A DNA stretch of 64,000 bases from Castanea sativa (lineage: Eukaryota > Streptophyta > Magnoliopsida > Fagales > Fagaceae), in contig NC_134015.1 of assembly GCF_040712315.1 (NCBI RefSeq), positions 11,428,945-11,492,944 of the forward strand. The letters are read 5' to 3'. The notes beneath the pieces are model-generated. The model was not told where the DNA came from. It ran no database searches and saw only the letters and a list, made by a program, of their open reading frames with translations. Below, in pieces: positions 25,301-37,398 of the stretch. Position 1 is the first letter of the stretch. Each line of letters starts with the position of its first letter. The position numbers and the translations under genes are program-made.

Positions 25301-28300
25301 ATTTATAAAGAGCCTCGTAAAAACAAGTACTCTATTGAAATCATAGAATATATAGCCGTGCGTCAGTGCATGCAGTGTGCTCTCGGAGTTCTATGAAGTG
25401 GACATGTCATTCATGAAGGTGTCCATGTAGAGGAAGTCCAGAAGTTTTGGAGGCTAGTCGATCACAAGGTGTTGTGTGTAGATGTCTAGTCATTCTTCTA
25501 TAGTGAATTGCTTTGTTAGGGCATGTTGCCCCAAAGTGTTTTTTTTTTTTTTCATTGGAGATGTACACCATCAGTTCTCCACTTCGTTTTCCAATTTTTA
25601 TGTTCTCTATTTATTGATGTACTTATAATGTGCTTAATTTGATAATTGTTGTCATTTGCAATGCGTGAGAAAATATAATATAATTATTTTATAAGAATAT
25701 AATGTAAAATTTGGAATTTAAATAATGCATGTATTGTTTAAAAATATTTTTATATTTATATATATATATATATATATGAAAAACATGATTTAATAAAAAT
25801 ATTTTACTTACATAATTTTAATACTGTTCTATATAAATGAAGAAGATGTTATTAAATATACCATAGTTATTGGTTGACTAATTTGAGTATATCCAAGTAT
25901 ATTAAAAAAATGTATATCCTATTCCATGGAACTCATGTAACAAGTTACATTATGTTTAAATTATTATATAAGTTTAGAATTGTAGCATTTTTTTTCTCTT
26001 TCCAAATATAAGTATAATGTCTATAGTATTGAAACTTGAATTTTAAGTTATCTTTTGAATATTTATCATTTTTATTTTTAGGGCTTATATTTCTAATTTC
26101 TAATGTCTTTTTTGTTTGTATTTTTTAGCCATAAACTAAAGAGTTTGATACAAATAAAATAAAATTTTATACTTTTCAACCCAAAAATCATGAAAATTAT
26201 GAATTTTTAGCCCAAAACTAGAAAGGTAATCTACTCAAAGAATCAATTTAAGACCCAATTAGTCCAAAATAGACTGAAAGAGATTACATTGGACTAAGTG
26301 GACTGAATGAATTGAAGTGGACCAATTGGACCAAATGGATCAAATAGATTGAAATAGACCGACATGGACCGAGTGAACTGAAGTGGACCAAATTGAACCA
26401 AAGTAGATCAAAACTGATTGAATGGACCATAATGTGACTCAAAAGAAGTGTGGAAACAATAAATGCTACGCTATAGTTTTTGAATATTATATAGATTAAT
26501 TGGGGTCAAATTAGAAATTTGATATATATTAATGCTCACATGATTTTTATTTTTATTACTCAATTAAAACACCACATAGAGAAGTCTCATCAAGATAATT
26601 AGACTGACCAGCCACCTAGGTGACTTTGCAATGAAGAATACTACCGCAACTTTTACTACACATGGAATAGCACCTGAAAATAAAAATCAGTGTGAATCAA
26701 TGCTATCCCTTTTATTTTTCTTAATAATTTTAATAAAATTAATTCAGTGAAGGAAGCAACAAGAAATTTACCAATTACAGCTAGGATGCGCCAGGAAATG
26801 TTACTTCCAATGAAATACATTAGTTGAAAGCCGCAAGTTATCATCAACTGCACATATGACAAAACGTAGGTATTGTGAACAATGAGTTGGCTATACAATT
26901 TAAGGCCATGATGATCTTATTATACCTGAGTAGCTGATGTAAATTTTCCCCTAAGATTCTTGGGTGTGATTTCTGATATGTATACAGGTACCTGCTTGGT
27001 AATAAGAATTTGATTATTATTTTTAGACTATGTTACTAATGTTAGTTGGTATATAAAATTATCAATTATGAAATGCTAGTACAAGAAAACTTACCACATA
27101 TAAACTGATGCTAGTCCCAAATCCCAATAACAGGCTTCCGAGATCAAGCAACCAAGCATTCTACAACAAGCATTGAATTCTATTATATATTGAATGAAAC
27201 CCAGGAGGGACAAAATATGTATAAAGTAATTCTGATAGCTTGCTTCACACTTATTTTTAATTTCTTTTTATAATCTTCACTTAATGAAAATTCTGGGAAC
27301 ATTCTTTCAATAAAAATTACTAAAAGTTTTACCACAATAGTTTGCAGTGTCCTACTTTGGGCGTTTTTTTGGAAGTACAAGTAAGCAAGGAAATGGCCAT
27401 GTAATTCAATGAATAGAGATTAGAAATTAAAGTTACTCAGACTGCATTCTTCTAAAACTTAGTTGGAAGGTATAAAAAAGCAAAAACAAAAACCTGTGCT
27501 AATGCTATTGCAAGCCACCCTGCAATCCGGAATATTTCAGAGAACCACATTGCCTGTTTTTGATACGCAAAAAGAAATTGAGAGGAACCAAAAGATGTTA
27601 GTCAGGTTTTTAATTTTGAAACTTTATCTTCAACAGCAAAATCGTCATTAAATAAAAGACAAGCATTGGATCCACCTAGCTACACAATTGGGATATAATT
27701 AGGAAAAATATATAAAATGTCTCCCATTGTGCAGTCATAAGCCAATGAGCCTTTAGTTATATATCAGGAAAAAAAAGTTTTTATACAAAATTTTATAATA
27801 TTTTCACAATAAATTTTAGTATAAGCCCACTATAAGTTAAAATAAAGAACAAAGTTTAGCTACAAAATTTAAGGATGTGTGCAAAATCGACAAATCAAAA
27901 AAACCGGCCAAAACTGGCCGAACCATTGCTGAAATAACAGTTCGGTTTTGATTTGGTTTGGTGTCGGTTTTCATTTTTTAAAACCAAACTTTTCTGTTTC
28001 GGTTTCAGTGGCAGGTTTGTATGCATCAAACTGGCCGAAACCGAACCAAAACATATTATAATAAATTTTATATTAAATATATAATATATGTTTTATAAAT
28101 ATTTAGGCCTCCAGTTAGTGTATACATATTTGGGCCTCTGGCCTTCTTATTTTATTTTTAGACATTTGGGCCTTTTTTTTTATATGATCCAGACTTTTCA
28201 TTTTATCATTAGATTAACTAACTATAATGAAACTAATTACTAATTAGATATTTAGTTAAACTAATTAAACTATAAAAACAAAAGTTAGAAAACCCTACCC

Positions 28301-31300
28301 TGTATACCCCACACGTTTCACTCTCACTCTCACATTCAGCCCCACAGTCCCTCTCACAGTTTTGCCAAATCTACCTTTGTCGCTGCCTCCACATGCCAGC
28401 TTAATCATTGACTTCTCGTGATGACCTTGTCCCTTTTGAAAATCTTGATAAGCCTTTTTTTTTTTTTTTTTTTTTTGTATTTTGTATTTTGTATTTTGGG
28501 TTTTGTTTAATATTGAATTAATGATATTTTTATGAGAAAAAACTAATATCCTAGTAGTAACGACGTAAGATATATGTTTACTTTTTCAATTTTTCTATGC
28601 AAACAAAGTTAGGTTTTTGAAAAAAACCCATGTGCTTGGCTGTTTGTGCTAGTTGGTTTCTTTATTTAAAATTAAATTTTTAAATATTATTATAGGTCAT
28701 GTGCTTGTTGACTTCTGATATATAAAGTTGGCTGCTTTTTTATTTATTTATTTGTTGTTGGAATATTTGTTTATTGTTGTTGACATGTTGTGAAGTGTGA
28801 ATTTGTGACTGTGATGTTGAGTTGTAATTTTCTTATTGATGTTAGAGTTTTGAAAAAAAAATTTGGAAAAAAAAAATTAAAGGCCCAACTAGCCCAAACC
28901 CAAGACACCAAACTAAAAACCGACCAAAACTGAAATAGAACCAAAGCCATTTGATTTCCAATTATTTCAGTCAGTTTCGATTGAGAATTTTACAAGTCAC
29001 AAATTTTAGTTTCAGTTGGCCAACACTAAGAAAACCAACCAAACCAAACCAATTACACCCCTAACAAAATTAGCTGTAGCATAAGGTTATAACCTTGTTT
29101 TAATATCTTTTTATTGGAGGTGAATTTCAACAAATCCACCAGTTGATTACATCTTCTTCTTATATCCTTCATGCTTGTAAAATTTCTAAAAATTTAAACA
29201 TTGATAGCTATGTCATCAATAAATTGTTTAAATTGTAAGTTTTTGAAATTTAAAATTATGCATAAAATGTTAGCTTATAGAATATATAATAAATAATATC
29301 TGATTTGACCCAAAATTTGACATGTGTATTAAGAGCATAAAGAACATGCAATTCAACGGTTAGATTTTCAAAATATATAGTAATGTTTATTTGATTGAGT
29401 AAGATTATAGCCTTAAACTACAACCAATTTTGTAACTAAACTTTGTCTTAAAATAAAATAAAATAAGAAAATTGCATACGGACACTAAAATGTCAAAATA
29501 ATAATATTTTAAAAATATTGTGAGATTTAGTTGTGAAAAGCAAAGATAAACTAACATTTTTCCGACCGATATAATCTGCTATCAATCCATTTACTATTCC
29601 GCCAATCACTCCTCCTATTGTCATCATCGAACTGAAAAATGAATACTGCATAGTCAAATGAATATAATTGTTATCAATGGATAAGAGAATTGATGGAAAC
29701 ATAGCACACCTACTTACAATTGGTAAAATCTAAGAGTAATACTAGAAATACAAACTATTTTACAACATTTTTACAAAATGTTGATGTGGCTAACCTATTG
29801 TTGGTTTTTATCTAGACCCACCAATAATATCACTTGTTCATTTACCAATAATCACTCATGACATCAGCATTTTGTAAAATTTTTTATAAAATAGTTTGTA
29901 TCTCTAGCAATATTATTCAAAATCTAAAACACAATACAAATATTTGAAGTAGACATAAATAGATATTTTCGTTTATGCAACATGTGTAGCATTACTGTAT
30001 ATTAGATTATTCAAACACAAATACATAGGTATGTATAGATGTATACTATACAGACATGCCTAGTTACGTATAATGATAAAAATATTTAGAATAACTTTTA
30101 GACTTTAGCTATGTGTATACAAATTATACACACACATGGATTGAGTTCTATTTGATAATCTTATCATTTTTTTTAAACTTACGATAGAATTTCAATCTAT
30201 GACACTCACTCCATAATGATTACTGTTATCATCAATTTAAAACGTACCAATCAATATTTAGTTTAGGTGGAAATTGAATATCAATTCTCTTTCTTGACAA
30301 CAAGAGACTTTACTAGTTAACCTAACAGTAACCCATAATAATCTTACTATTTAATTACACACGCATGTTTGATCTTGTATTATTTAACTTTTTTAATTAT
30401 TTATTTATAAAATTTTGTTTTTATATTTAAAATATATAAAAATTGAACTATAAATCTTTTAAATTTTTGGATAATTTGATAGTTACAATGAAAGATGAGA
30501 AATTAGATTCTAGATGTCTTAGTTAGAAATATCAGGAGGTGCTAATCAATTGAGATACAAGAGTACTCTTAGCGAAATATAAACATTTTAGAAATAAGAA
30601 AGTTCATAATTTTAATTATCTTGATATTTTTTGCAATTATAAAACTTGTATATAATTCATAAACTCATCAAGATATTTATCTAGCAAAAAATATTTAAAT
30701 AATAAAATATTTTAATGCATGGTTATATATGAATATATATTCCAATTTTTATGGTTCAAGTGCAGAGATATCTTAAATAGAAATATATCTAAGACAACGT
30801 TTTACTTTAACCTACTGTAGACATTTTGGGAAAATTATTCAACATCCGAGAGCAATGATCCTTCTTATAGCATAATTAATGGTAGGTTCTAGCTTGAATT
30901 TAATGAAAGTGATCTATAATTATGTGAGAAAATGAATTATTAATTATTCCTATCAAATGATTAGTCAATATTTTGGAAAAATTATAAAATACTTCAGAAT
31001 TACAATAAATGAGTTGAGTAGTGGGCCATTATGAATTTAATTTGTTAGACCTACTATTATATTTATATGAAAAGGAGGACAGGAGGAGTACAACTTTATT
31101 GTGTTTACGAAGTATTTTATAATGCCCAACATTCTGGGTGTATAATTAAAGAAAATGTCTGTCAGTTTTCTTCGAAAAGTATACAATATTTCAGAAATAC
31201 AATAATGTTTTACTTACTCCTCTCATAGAAATGACAAGTTTATTAGTTGAATTCATTATTATAAGAATAGATAGAGTGTGTTATTATTGTACTCTCAAAA

Positions 31301-32102
31301 TATTGTATAATACTCATTTTTAATTGGAATTCCAAAAAAATGAGTTGAATTTGAGAAAATCATACATTCAAATTTTACCATTTTAGTAAATGTACATAGA
31401 TAAGTAGAAATTACAAAAAATATTAAAGGAAAAAAACTAGTACTTACGGAGGTATCAGAGAGACTCAAATCTTCGACGATCCCAGATTTAGCAGGTGAAG
31501 AAAAACCTGTCTGCACAATGCATATAATACATTTGTACAATGTTTAATCCATACAACATATTACACTTTGGCACTGCCATGAACAATCTCTTCAATTCAC
31601 GAAAATGATAGTATATTTCAAATACACCTAACTGGTTAGTTAGCATCCTTCATAGAACTTTGTTATGTATACAACATATACAATAAAATACTATTTGATA
31701 AGAGTTAAGCATAAAAGTTGTGTAAACTTTCTTACAACGCTTGACTTTGAACCCAAAAGAAACAACCCATGAAATGATGACCGTATAGTAGAAATTCGTG
31801 TATTTCTTTGATATATATAGCTTACATGCAGTCATGCCATTTGGTTATGCAGTGGTACTTACAGCACACCCAGAACCGAGGGAACCACAGAGGGCGACCA
31901 AGGTGCTGAGCACAACAACAAGCGTGACTGATGAGGAACCGCTTGATTGCAAGTCATCATCAGTAGTAGTAGTATTACTACCATTAGTATACGTAGTGTT
32001 TGTTTCAGTAGTAGTAGTAGTATTACTACCGTTAGTAGTAGTGTTTGCTTCAACAGGTGAAGGCCTTCTCAATAGCGGTGCTTGCATGCTTTTTCTCTCC
32101 AT
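22356..32102 (-). CDS. ERD6-like transporter, diverged paralogue (copy C), open frame intact
   Basis: Same gene structure as copy B: exons 31863-32102, 31448-31510, 29556-29645, 27494-27553, 27095-27160, 26926-26991, 26772-26847, 26609-26673, 24556-24648, 24330-24410, 24169-24253, 24040-24083, 23899-23961, 23756-23815, 23612-23665, 23168-23227, 22605-22719, 22356-22495. Total 1521 nt, 506 residues, no stop or frameshift. The 16 internal exons equal B's in length. Family motifs are eroded: DYIGRKN for DYIGRRG (125-131), IAKSPRWL for IPESPRWL (PE to AK at 236-237), LDQLGGSSA for LQQFGGVNG (first Gln to Asp at 309, Asn to Ser), DNLGRQP for DKSGRRP (Arg to Gln at 360), PETKK for PETKG. The N-terminus has a Thr/Asn-rich run from ACT/AGT repeats. 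Some donors are weak (GTTAGT after exon 3, GTTTCT after exon 14). Introns 2, 3 and 8 are each near 2 kb. It may be a specialised transporter or an early pseudogene. Confidence 0.8.
26230..26410 (-). repeat. Degenerate GGACCAAATGGA-type short tandem repeat in intron 8 of copy C
   Basis: Series of GTGGACCAATTGGACCAAAT-like words of 10-20 bp. The reverse complement type (TTGGTCCATTTAGTCCACTT) fills 51990-52435. Flanking words such as TATTATATAG/AAATATTACG are also shared, so both look like members of one dispersed repeat. Confidence 0.6.
27847..29448. mobile_element. Mutator-type MITE in intron 3 of copy C, split by a hAT element
   Basis: Ends GAACAAAGTTTAGC and the complement of ACTAAACTTTGTC. 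Flanked by the 9-bp duplication TAAAATAAA (27838-27846, 29449-29457). The family is confirmed by an uninterrupted copy at 46757-47154 in reverse orientation. Without the inner hAT element the MITE would be about 400 bp. Confidence 0.85.
27870..29063. mobile_element. Non-autonomous hAT element (copy 2), nested
   Basis: 1194 bp from TAAGGATGTGTGC to ACACCCCTA with a perfect 8-bp duplication ACAAAATT (27862-27869, 29064-29071). Subterminal regions match hAT copy 1 (shared GAACCATTGC and GGTTTTCATTTTTTAAAACC-like stretches), so both belong to one family. It lies within the MITE at 27847-29448, so it arrived later. No transposase is encoded. Confidence 0.9.
29735..29918. mobile_element. Short palindromic MITE in intron 2 of copy C
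   Basis: Left arm AGTAATACTAGAAATACAAA pairs with the right arm (complement AATATTGCTAGAGATACAAA) over about 50 bp. A related decayed copy is at about 34078-34240. Confidence 0.75.
29919..31447. other. AT-rich remainder of intron 2 of copy C
   Basis: No coding sequence or recognisable element. The matching intron in copy B is below 0.7 kb, so about 1 kb here is inserted or expanded sequence of unknown origin. Confidence 0.4.
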
Positions 32103-32156
32103 GTCCTATTTTTAATGGAAGATAGGTAGTTTTTGGAGAAGAAGATGAGATATAGG

Positions 32157-32166
32157 TATTTATAAA
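32157..32166 (-). promoter_or_regulatory. TATA box of copy C
   Basis: Minus-strand TTTATAAATA about 55-65 bp upstream of the copy C start codon. A (CT/GA)n run lies immediately upstream. The spacing implies a leader of about 25-35 nt. Confidence 0.55.
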
Positions 32167-32168
32167 GC

Positions 32169-32169
<1 letters not shown>

Positions 32170-32207
<38 letters not shown>
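32170..32207. repeat. (GA)n microsatellite in the copy C promoter
   Basis: About 18 GA units directly upstream of the TATA box; CT-rich on the gene's sense strand. A second short CT run lies at 32408-32427. Confidence 0.95.
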
Positions 32208-32210
<3 letters not shown>

Positions 32211-32337
32211 ATGACAATAATGACGTCCATGTAGTCGCTCCTTTTTTGTTTTGTTTGGTTTTGCTTTGTTTGTGTAGTGGTTACTACTTAGTTAGGAAGG
32301 TCGATCTATATGTTATTCAAAAACGTAAAGAGCGGAG

Positions 32338-32385
32338 ATAGCTCCCAAAGTGCTGAGCACAACCACAATTGAGGCCAAAGAAGAA
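32338..32385 (-). pseudogene. Scrap of an ERD6-like exon 1 upstream of copy C
   Basis: On the minus strand these bases read ASIVVVLSTLGAIS, matching the end of exon 1 in copy B ([15 protein letters not shown]) and C ([13 protein letters not shown]). The nucleotide run AAAGTGCTGAGCACAACCAC is shared almost exactly with B. It has no splice donor or following exon. It is a relic of another copy or of a partial duplication 230 bp in front of the functional promoter. Confidence 0.75.
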
Positions 32386-33058
32386 ATGGTACAAGTTAGT
32401 TAGGGAGCTCTCTCTCTCTCTCTCTCTGTGACCAGAAAATTTGTGTTTTAATAATCACAATACATGCAATAAATAAATATCTTATTGTTTTTTAAATGTA
32501 ATATGAGTATCATATCATTTGAAGCATTCCAAGCTCTATTCTTTATGATGAAGGATTATTATGAATGTGGAAATTTCGACTTGAATTCCACTTCACCTAA
32601 CTAGAATAAGATAGAGAAATCAAATAGGCATCATCATAACGTTGAATATGCAATAAAAGCATTTTGTTTCCTTAGAGTATGTTTGGTTGGAGGTGAAATA
32701 GGGATGATGAAAAATAATTGAAAGAAAATAAGTTTTGATGTTGTTTGGTAAGGAGAGAAATAATGGAAATTTTGTAGTGGAGTCTAGACATTTTCTTCCC
32801 TGACTCATCAAAAACTTATCTCTCCAAATTAAAAAGAAAACAGGAATGAAAACTCCTGCTCCAAAGCAATGACTATGCCTCCAAATTTTAATGCTGCCTA
32901 CGCATCTCACCTACTCCACGCAACACGTCTAGTTTTCTTTTCATTTAAAATAAAATAAAAATAAAAAAAAACATGTCCAGACGAATGCAAAATGGTCTTT
33001 GAACCAGATTCTGTTTTGTTGCCAAGTTTTTTTTTTCCCCACCCAGCAGCATGTCCAG

Positions 33059-33116
<58 letters not shown>

Positions 33117-33284
33117 ATTATATTATCTATAATAATAAAGAAAAATAATATAATTGTATATGTATGATGTGTTAATTTTTATATTATTTAATAAGTACAT
33201 TTTAAATAAACTACATTTTTATACCCTCAATTTTCTTCTTAACCAAACAAAAGAATTTTTCATCACTCTCATTTTCCACCCTTC
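32386..33284. other. Gene-free stretch with (TA)n run
   Basis: Contains a pure (TA)n run at 33061-33114 and GTATGTTTGGTTGGAGGTGA near 32670, complementary in style to CACCTCTCCAACTAAACCAA near 33372. This suggests an old inverted-repeat element around 32.66-33.40 kb. No gene. Confidence 0.45.
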
Positions 33285-33620
33285 CAACTAATACACAGGA
33301 GAGAAAATTAAATCTTTTCTATCCTCTTACTTTTTCATCATTCTAACAATTTTCTATCTTCCTACTTTTTCACCTCTCCAACTAAACCAACCATTCCACT
33401 AAATAAAATTATAAGCATACCTAGAATAACGCTCTCAATAAAAGTAAAGTATCCAACTAATACATATGACACAAAATTAAATATTTTCTATTCTCTCACT
33501 TTTTTATCCTTTTAACCATTTTCTGTTCTCTTACTTTTTCACCCCTCCAACTAAACCAACCATTCCACTAAATAAAATTATAAGCATACCTAGAATAATG
33601 CTCTCAATAAAAGTAAAGTA
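33285..33620. repeat. Tandem duplication, period about 168 bp
   Basis: Two adjacent copies share CCAACTAATACA at their starts and CTAAACCAACCATTCCACTA plus ATAAGCATACCTAGAATAA downstream, offset 168-169 bp. Confidence 0.85.
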
Positions 33621-34077
33621 ATTGAATAATTTGATTACTATTCATAGATATAAATATGTTATTGAAGTAGAAGTTTAGAATAAGAATGGGCGCGCGGATA
33701 AAAAATCGAAGAAGACTCAATTATCATCAAAACCCTTGTTGAGATTTCTATTAATTAATATGACAATTCTACACGAGTTAATATACATGATAAAATGTCG
33801 ATAAAATAATATCATCCGGATCTTGAAAACGACTTCATGAAATTAATGAGTTGGAATAGTCTACACGTTAAAATGCCTATGGTTAGATTTGGGTTATTCC
33901 TTGAAAGCAGGGACGTACGGAGCCACTATTGGTCTAGGGGCAACCCCTATTTGTTTTAATATTATTTTATGTATATACTAATTTTAGTAATTTTATTACA
34001 TTTTACACTCCTCAAACAAGAAAATTGATTCTTTTATTTTTTTTTTTTTGAAACCAATAAAATTGACGCTTTTAAGA

Positions 34078-34240
34078 GTAATGTTATACTCACAAATTTT
34101 TTTTTAACAAACTGTTTTGGTAGCAAATTTTTATTGGTTCACAATAGACCTACCACTTACATCATTTTTTTACCTACTAATAATCAGTTATTACTTCAGC
34201 GATTTATAAAAAAGTTTGTAATTCTAGCATTTTCTTCATT
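34078..34240. mobile_element. Decayed palindromic MITE
   Basis: Shares GAGTAATGTTATACTCACAA-style left and TTTGTAATTCTAGCATT-style right arms with the better preserved element at 29735-29918. Confidence 0.5.
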
Positions 34241-34941
34241 TTAGTAATCATAAAAAAAATTATAGATCTAAAATCTAAAACAAAATATACAAGCTAAAAA
34301 AAAAAAGCTCAACAACAAAAATTACCAATAATAAAACTAAAAAAAAAAAAAATTAAGCACAATCAACCAAATTTATCAAAAATAAACAACCATACCATTT
34401 AAAAAATTCTAAACAAAAATAATTTTGTTCTTACCCACAAAAATAATAATAATAATAATAACTCAATGGTTAAATAGTAGTAGAATCAAAGGTTGAAACT
34501 GCCACACACACAACCAACAGTAAAATCGCCCCCTTAACTCAAATTTTTTACTCCGACAAGTTATTCATATTTCTTTCAATCATAAGATAATGTAATAAGT
34601 TAAAGAAATAGAACAATAAATATTGTAAAAAATAAAGTTAGTAAGATATGATGACAAAGAGTATATATTGGTTGAGTTTATGTTTGTCTTAATCGTTTGT
34701 TTCGACTTTAGCAATAAAATAACTAGATCAGAAACATCCAAGGGTTACTGATTGTGATCCAATAAAATGATGCACTTGTAAATTCAGCAAAAAATAAAAA
34801 ATAAAAATTGATGCACTTATGTTATTGCCGGATTATATAATTGGAAGTAATATTGAGTTTGTAAGTATTATATAATGACCAAATTAATAGATCCAATTGT
34901 ATTGGAAAATTCATATACGTACAAATAACCATATAGCTCAT

Positions 34942-34944
<3 letters not shown>

Positions 34945-35018
<74 letters not shown>
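34945..35018. repeat. Compound (CT)n-(AT)n-(AC)n microsatellite
   Basis: About 20 CT units, then a short AT run, then about 11 AC units. The open frame across it is an artefact. Confidence 0.95.
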
Positions 35019-35019
<1 letters not shown>

Positions 35020-35369
35020 TTATTTAGGGTTTTCATTGTAAGACAATATGGCATATGGTAAAGATGTACCTGCTAGATCCTATGGACGTAGAATCATAGA
35101 TTATTAAGCTGAATCACATAATTCTCCATATTCCCTCTCTTTCTCCTCTGCTTCCACTTTCTTTACAATACTTTTCTCCTTAATTTCAACATAGTATCAG
35201 AGCCACTTTCATGTATGGTCTTCATTTAGCTTCCCAAATCCAATCACTGTTTTTGCTAGTGGCCTTAACTTGCTGCTTCCATGCTTAGTTTGAATAATCA
35301 CTCCGTATTTACATGAGAACGGTGAAATTGGGATAGTTTTGAAAAATTAGTAAACTTGAACTTAATGTA
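35019..35369 (+). mobile_element. Ty1/copia remnant: LTR end and primer binding site
   Basis: The stretch ends ATTTCAACA at 35191 and is followed directly by TAGTATCAGAGCCA. This is one base off TGGTATCAGAGCCA, the classical copia primer binding site complementary to initiator tRNA-Met. The left LTR boundary is not resolved and no gag or pol remains. The gypsy element is inserted about 180 bp downstream of this site. Confidence 0.7.
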
Positions 35370-35374
35370 GTAGA

Positions 35375-36138
35375 TGTGGGAGGTAGAAGTTCTCGAATAA
35401 ACATCTGGGCTCGGGGCTTTTTTGATGGATACCAGTTTGTTTTTTGATTAAGGCCTCCAGGCCCACAAGTTAGTCTACGTTGTAATGGTCCGAGGATATG
35501 TCCGAGGAGTACTGTCTTCTCGGACAAGCCCAACAATGACCCTGGGAATGGCTAAGAAGATTAAAGACAGAACTCTGGGAAAACCGAAGGGTAAGAGGGT
35601 GATCTAAACACCCTCTAGATGCAAAGGTGTAACAGAAATATCTGGGGAAAAAGGCTACTACCTTCGCATTAAAGACCCTGCATCTACGTCCCTGGTCGCA
35701 TTAATGGGGAAATGACCCCTGAATAGTAGAAGTCAGCCTTCTTGCTATCATTGGAAGACTTCCAGAGGGTGGTGGATGGGACAGGTGGCTAATAGGGTAA
35801 TTTGCGTTACACGTGGATAAAGAGAGAAGAAGAAGAAGTATTTAAGGAGGGAAGAGAGTAAAGAAGAGGGGGGAGGTAGCTGTACAAAGACAAAGAACTG
35901 TAATCTTTGAAAGAAAAAGAGAAATAATACATAAATCGTCCTCGGCTTACGTCCGAGGAGGTTCATTTGCCTTATTCGTCCATTGTTTGCAAATATTGTA
36001 ACATTCTAGCCTGTTCATCAAGCTTCGAACACAACTAAACTAGATTGTGAGCCCACACTCTACAAATTTCATTATTTAAGGCTCATTGGGCCTGAGCCCA
36101 CGTGTGTTTTTGGGTCTAGGCGCAATTGTGCACTTCCA
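35375..36138 (+). repeat. 5' LTR of the gypsy element
   Basis: Starts TGTGGGAGGTAGAAGTTCTC and ends GTGCACTTCCA. A TATA-like TATTTAA at 35839-35845 probably marks the U3 promoter. Antisense reading frames here also appear at the 3' LTR and are not genes. Confidence 0.92.
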
Positions 36139-36156
36139 ATTGGCACCGTCTGTGAA
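36139..36156 (+). other. Primer binding site of the gypsy element
   Basis: ATTGGCACCGTCTGTG directly follows the 5' LTR. TTGGC(A/G)CCGTCTGTG is the usual start of the internal region in plant Tat/Athila elements. Confidence 0.75.
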
Positions 36157-36185
36157 AAATCTAGTGTGAAAAGAACTCGAACACC

Positions 36186-37398
36186 ATGGCAAGCTTAGGC
36201 TCGTACCATGCAGAATCTCAGGGATCGCAACCTAAGGATCCTTTCGAACGTCTTGAACGCCGGGAGGATCGAGAGGGTAGCGTTCACACTGAATATCCTA
36301 GAGCAAGTTATACTCACAGTGGAGGCAGGGCCACCCACGAAGATGATGCTAAGGCCATGTAGAAGGTGATTGATCACCTTAAGAAGAGGCAGTGTTGCGT
36401 CAGGCGGAGGCGTGCTTCACCCTCATCTAATACCTCTCCGGGGGAAGCCCGGGGAAGTAGTTACAGTTCGAGGTCATGGTCGCCCCCAGTAGAACATCCT
36501 CTTACGAAGAGGATGACCCACCAGGTCATAGGAACAGGAAGCTCCACTCCAGGGGCTTAGGGAATAATGCCATGAGCCGGGCGTTGCACTAACTCTCCAA
36601 ATTGCCATTCTCACGCAGGATTGAGAATGGGAAGCTCCCCAGGAGGTTCACCCAGCCCACCTTCACCAGTTATAACGGCTGGACTGACCCGGTGGAACAT
36701 GTGAGCCACTTTAACTAGAGAATGGCAGTGCATTCTCATAATGACACCCTGATGTGCAAAGTCTTCCCTTCTAGCTTAGGACCTGTTGCTATGAGGTGGT
36801 TCAACGGTCTTAAATCCGGGTTTGTAGGTTCGTTCGGGGAACTGACCAGAGCATTCGCGTCACGGTTTATTACATGTAGCAAAGTTCCTTGATTGTTGGA
36901 CTCACTGTTGTCTATGGCTATGAAGGAGGGCGAGACGTTGAAAGCATACTCCGACAGGTATTGGGAGATGTTTAACGAGATAGATGGTGATTTTGATGAG
37001 GTGGCGATCAATACCTTTAAAGTAAGCCTTCCAACTGATCATGACTTAAGGAAGTCCTTGACCAAAAAACCCGTACGGAGTGTACGTCGCCTCATGGACC
37101 GTATTGACGAATACAAAAGGGCCAAGGAAGACCAACAGCAGAGGAAGGGTAAGGCGAAGGTTATCCCGCAGGAGAGAAGGGATTTCAGGTCAGACAGATA
37201 TCACAACAACAAACCAAGAAGAGATTACTCCGGGCAGTCTGGCTCGGTAGCACCTCAAACTGTTAATACTGTATTCCGAGAACCGGTGCACCAGCTACTC
37301 GAGAAGGTCCGTAAGGAACCCTATTTCAGATGGCCCAGTAAGATGGGGGAGATCTTGCCAGGAGGAATCAGAATCTCTTTTGTCAATACCATCAAGAC
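36186..37398 (+). pseudogene. gag of the gypsy element (decayed)
   Basis: The ATG at 36186 opens a polar N-terminus broken by TAG at 36360-36362 (a likely Gln codon). Frame changes follow near 36.6-36.9 kb and again at about 37.38 kb. The capsid-like part (36893 onward) contains LSMAMKEGETLKAYSDRYWE and a Lys/Arg-rich C-terminus, as in plant retrotransposon gag domains. It would form the virus-like particle shell and cannot do so as it stands. Confidence 0.85.

Noticed and set aside
24659..26228. Possible captured gene within intron 8 of copy C
   Set aside because: About 0.5 kb (25020-25540) has a less AT-rich texture, but no frame, LTR end or motif could be identified.
35309..35536. Minus-strand frame MLGLSEKTVLL, repeated at 45563-45934
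   Set aside because: It lies within both LTRs and is repeated only because the LTRs are duplicates. No protein family recognised.
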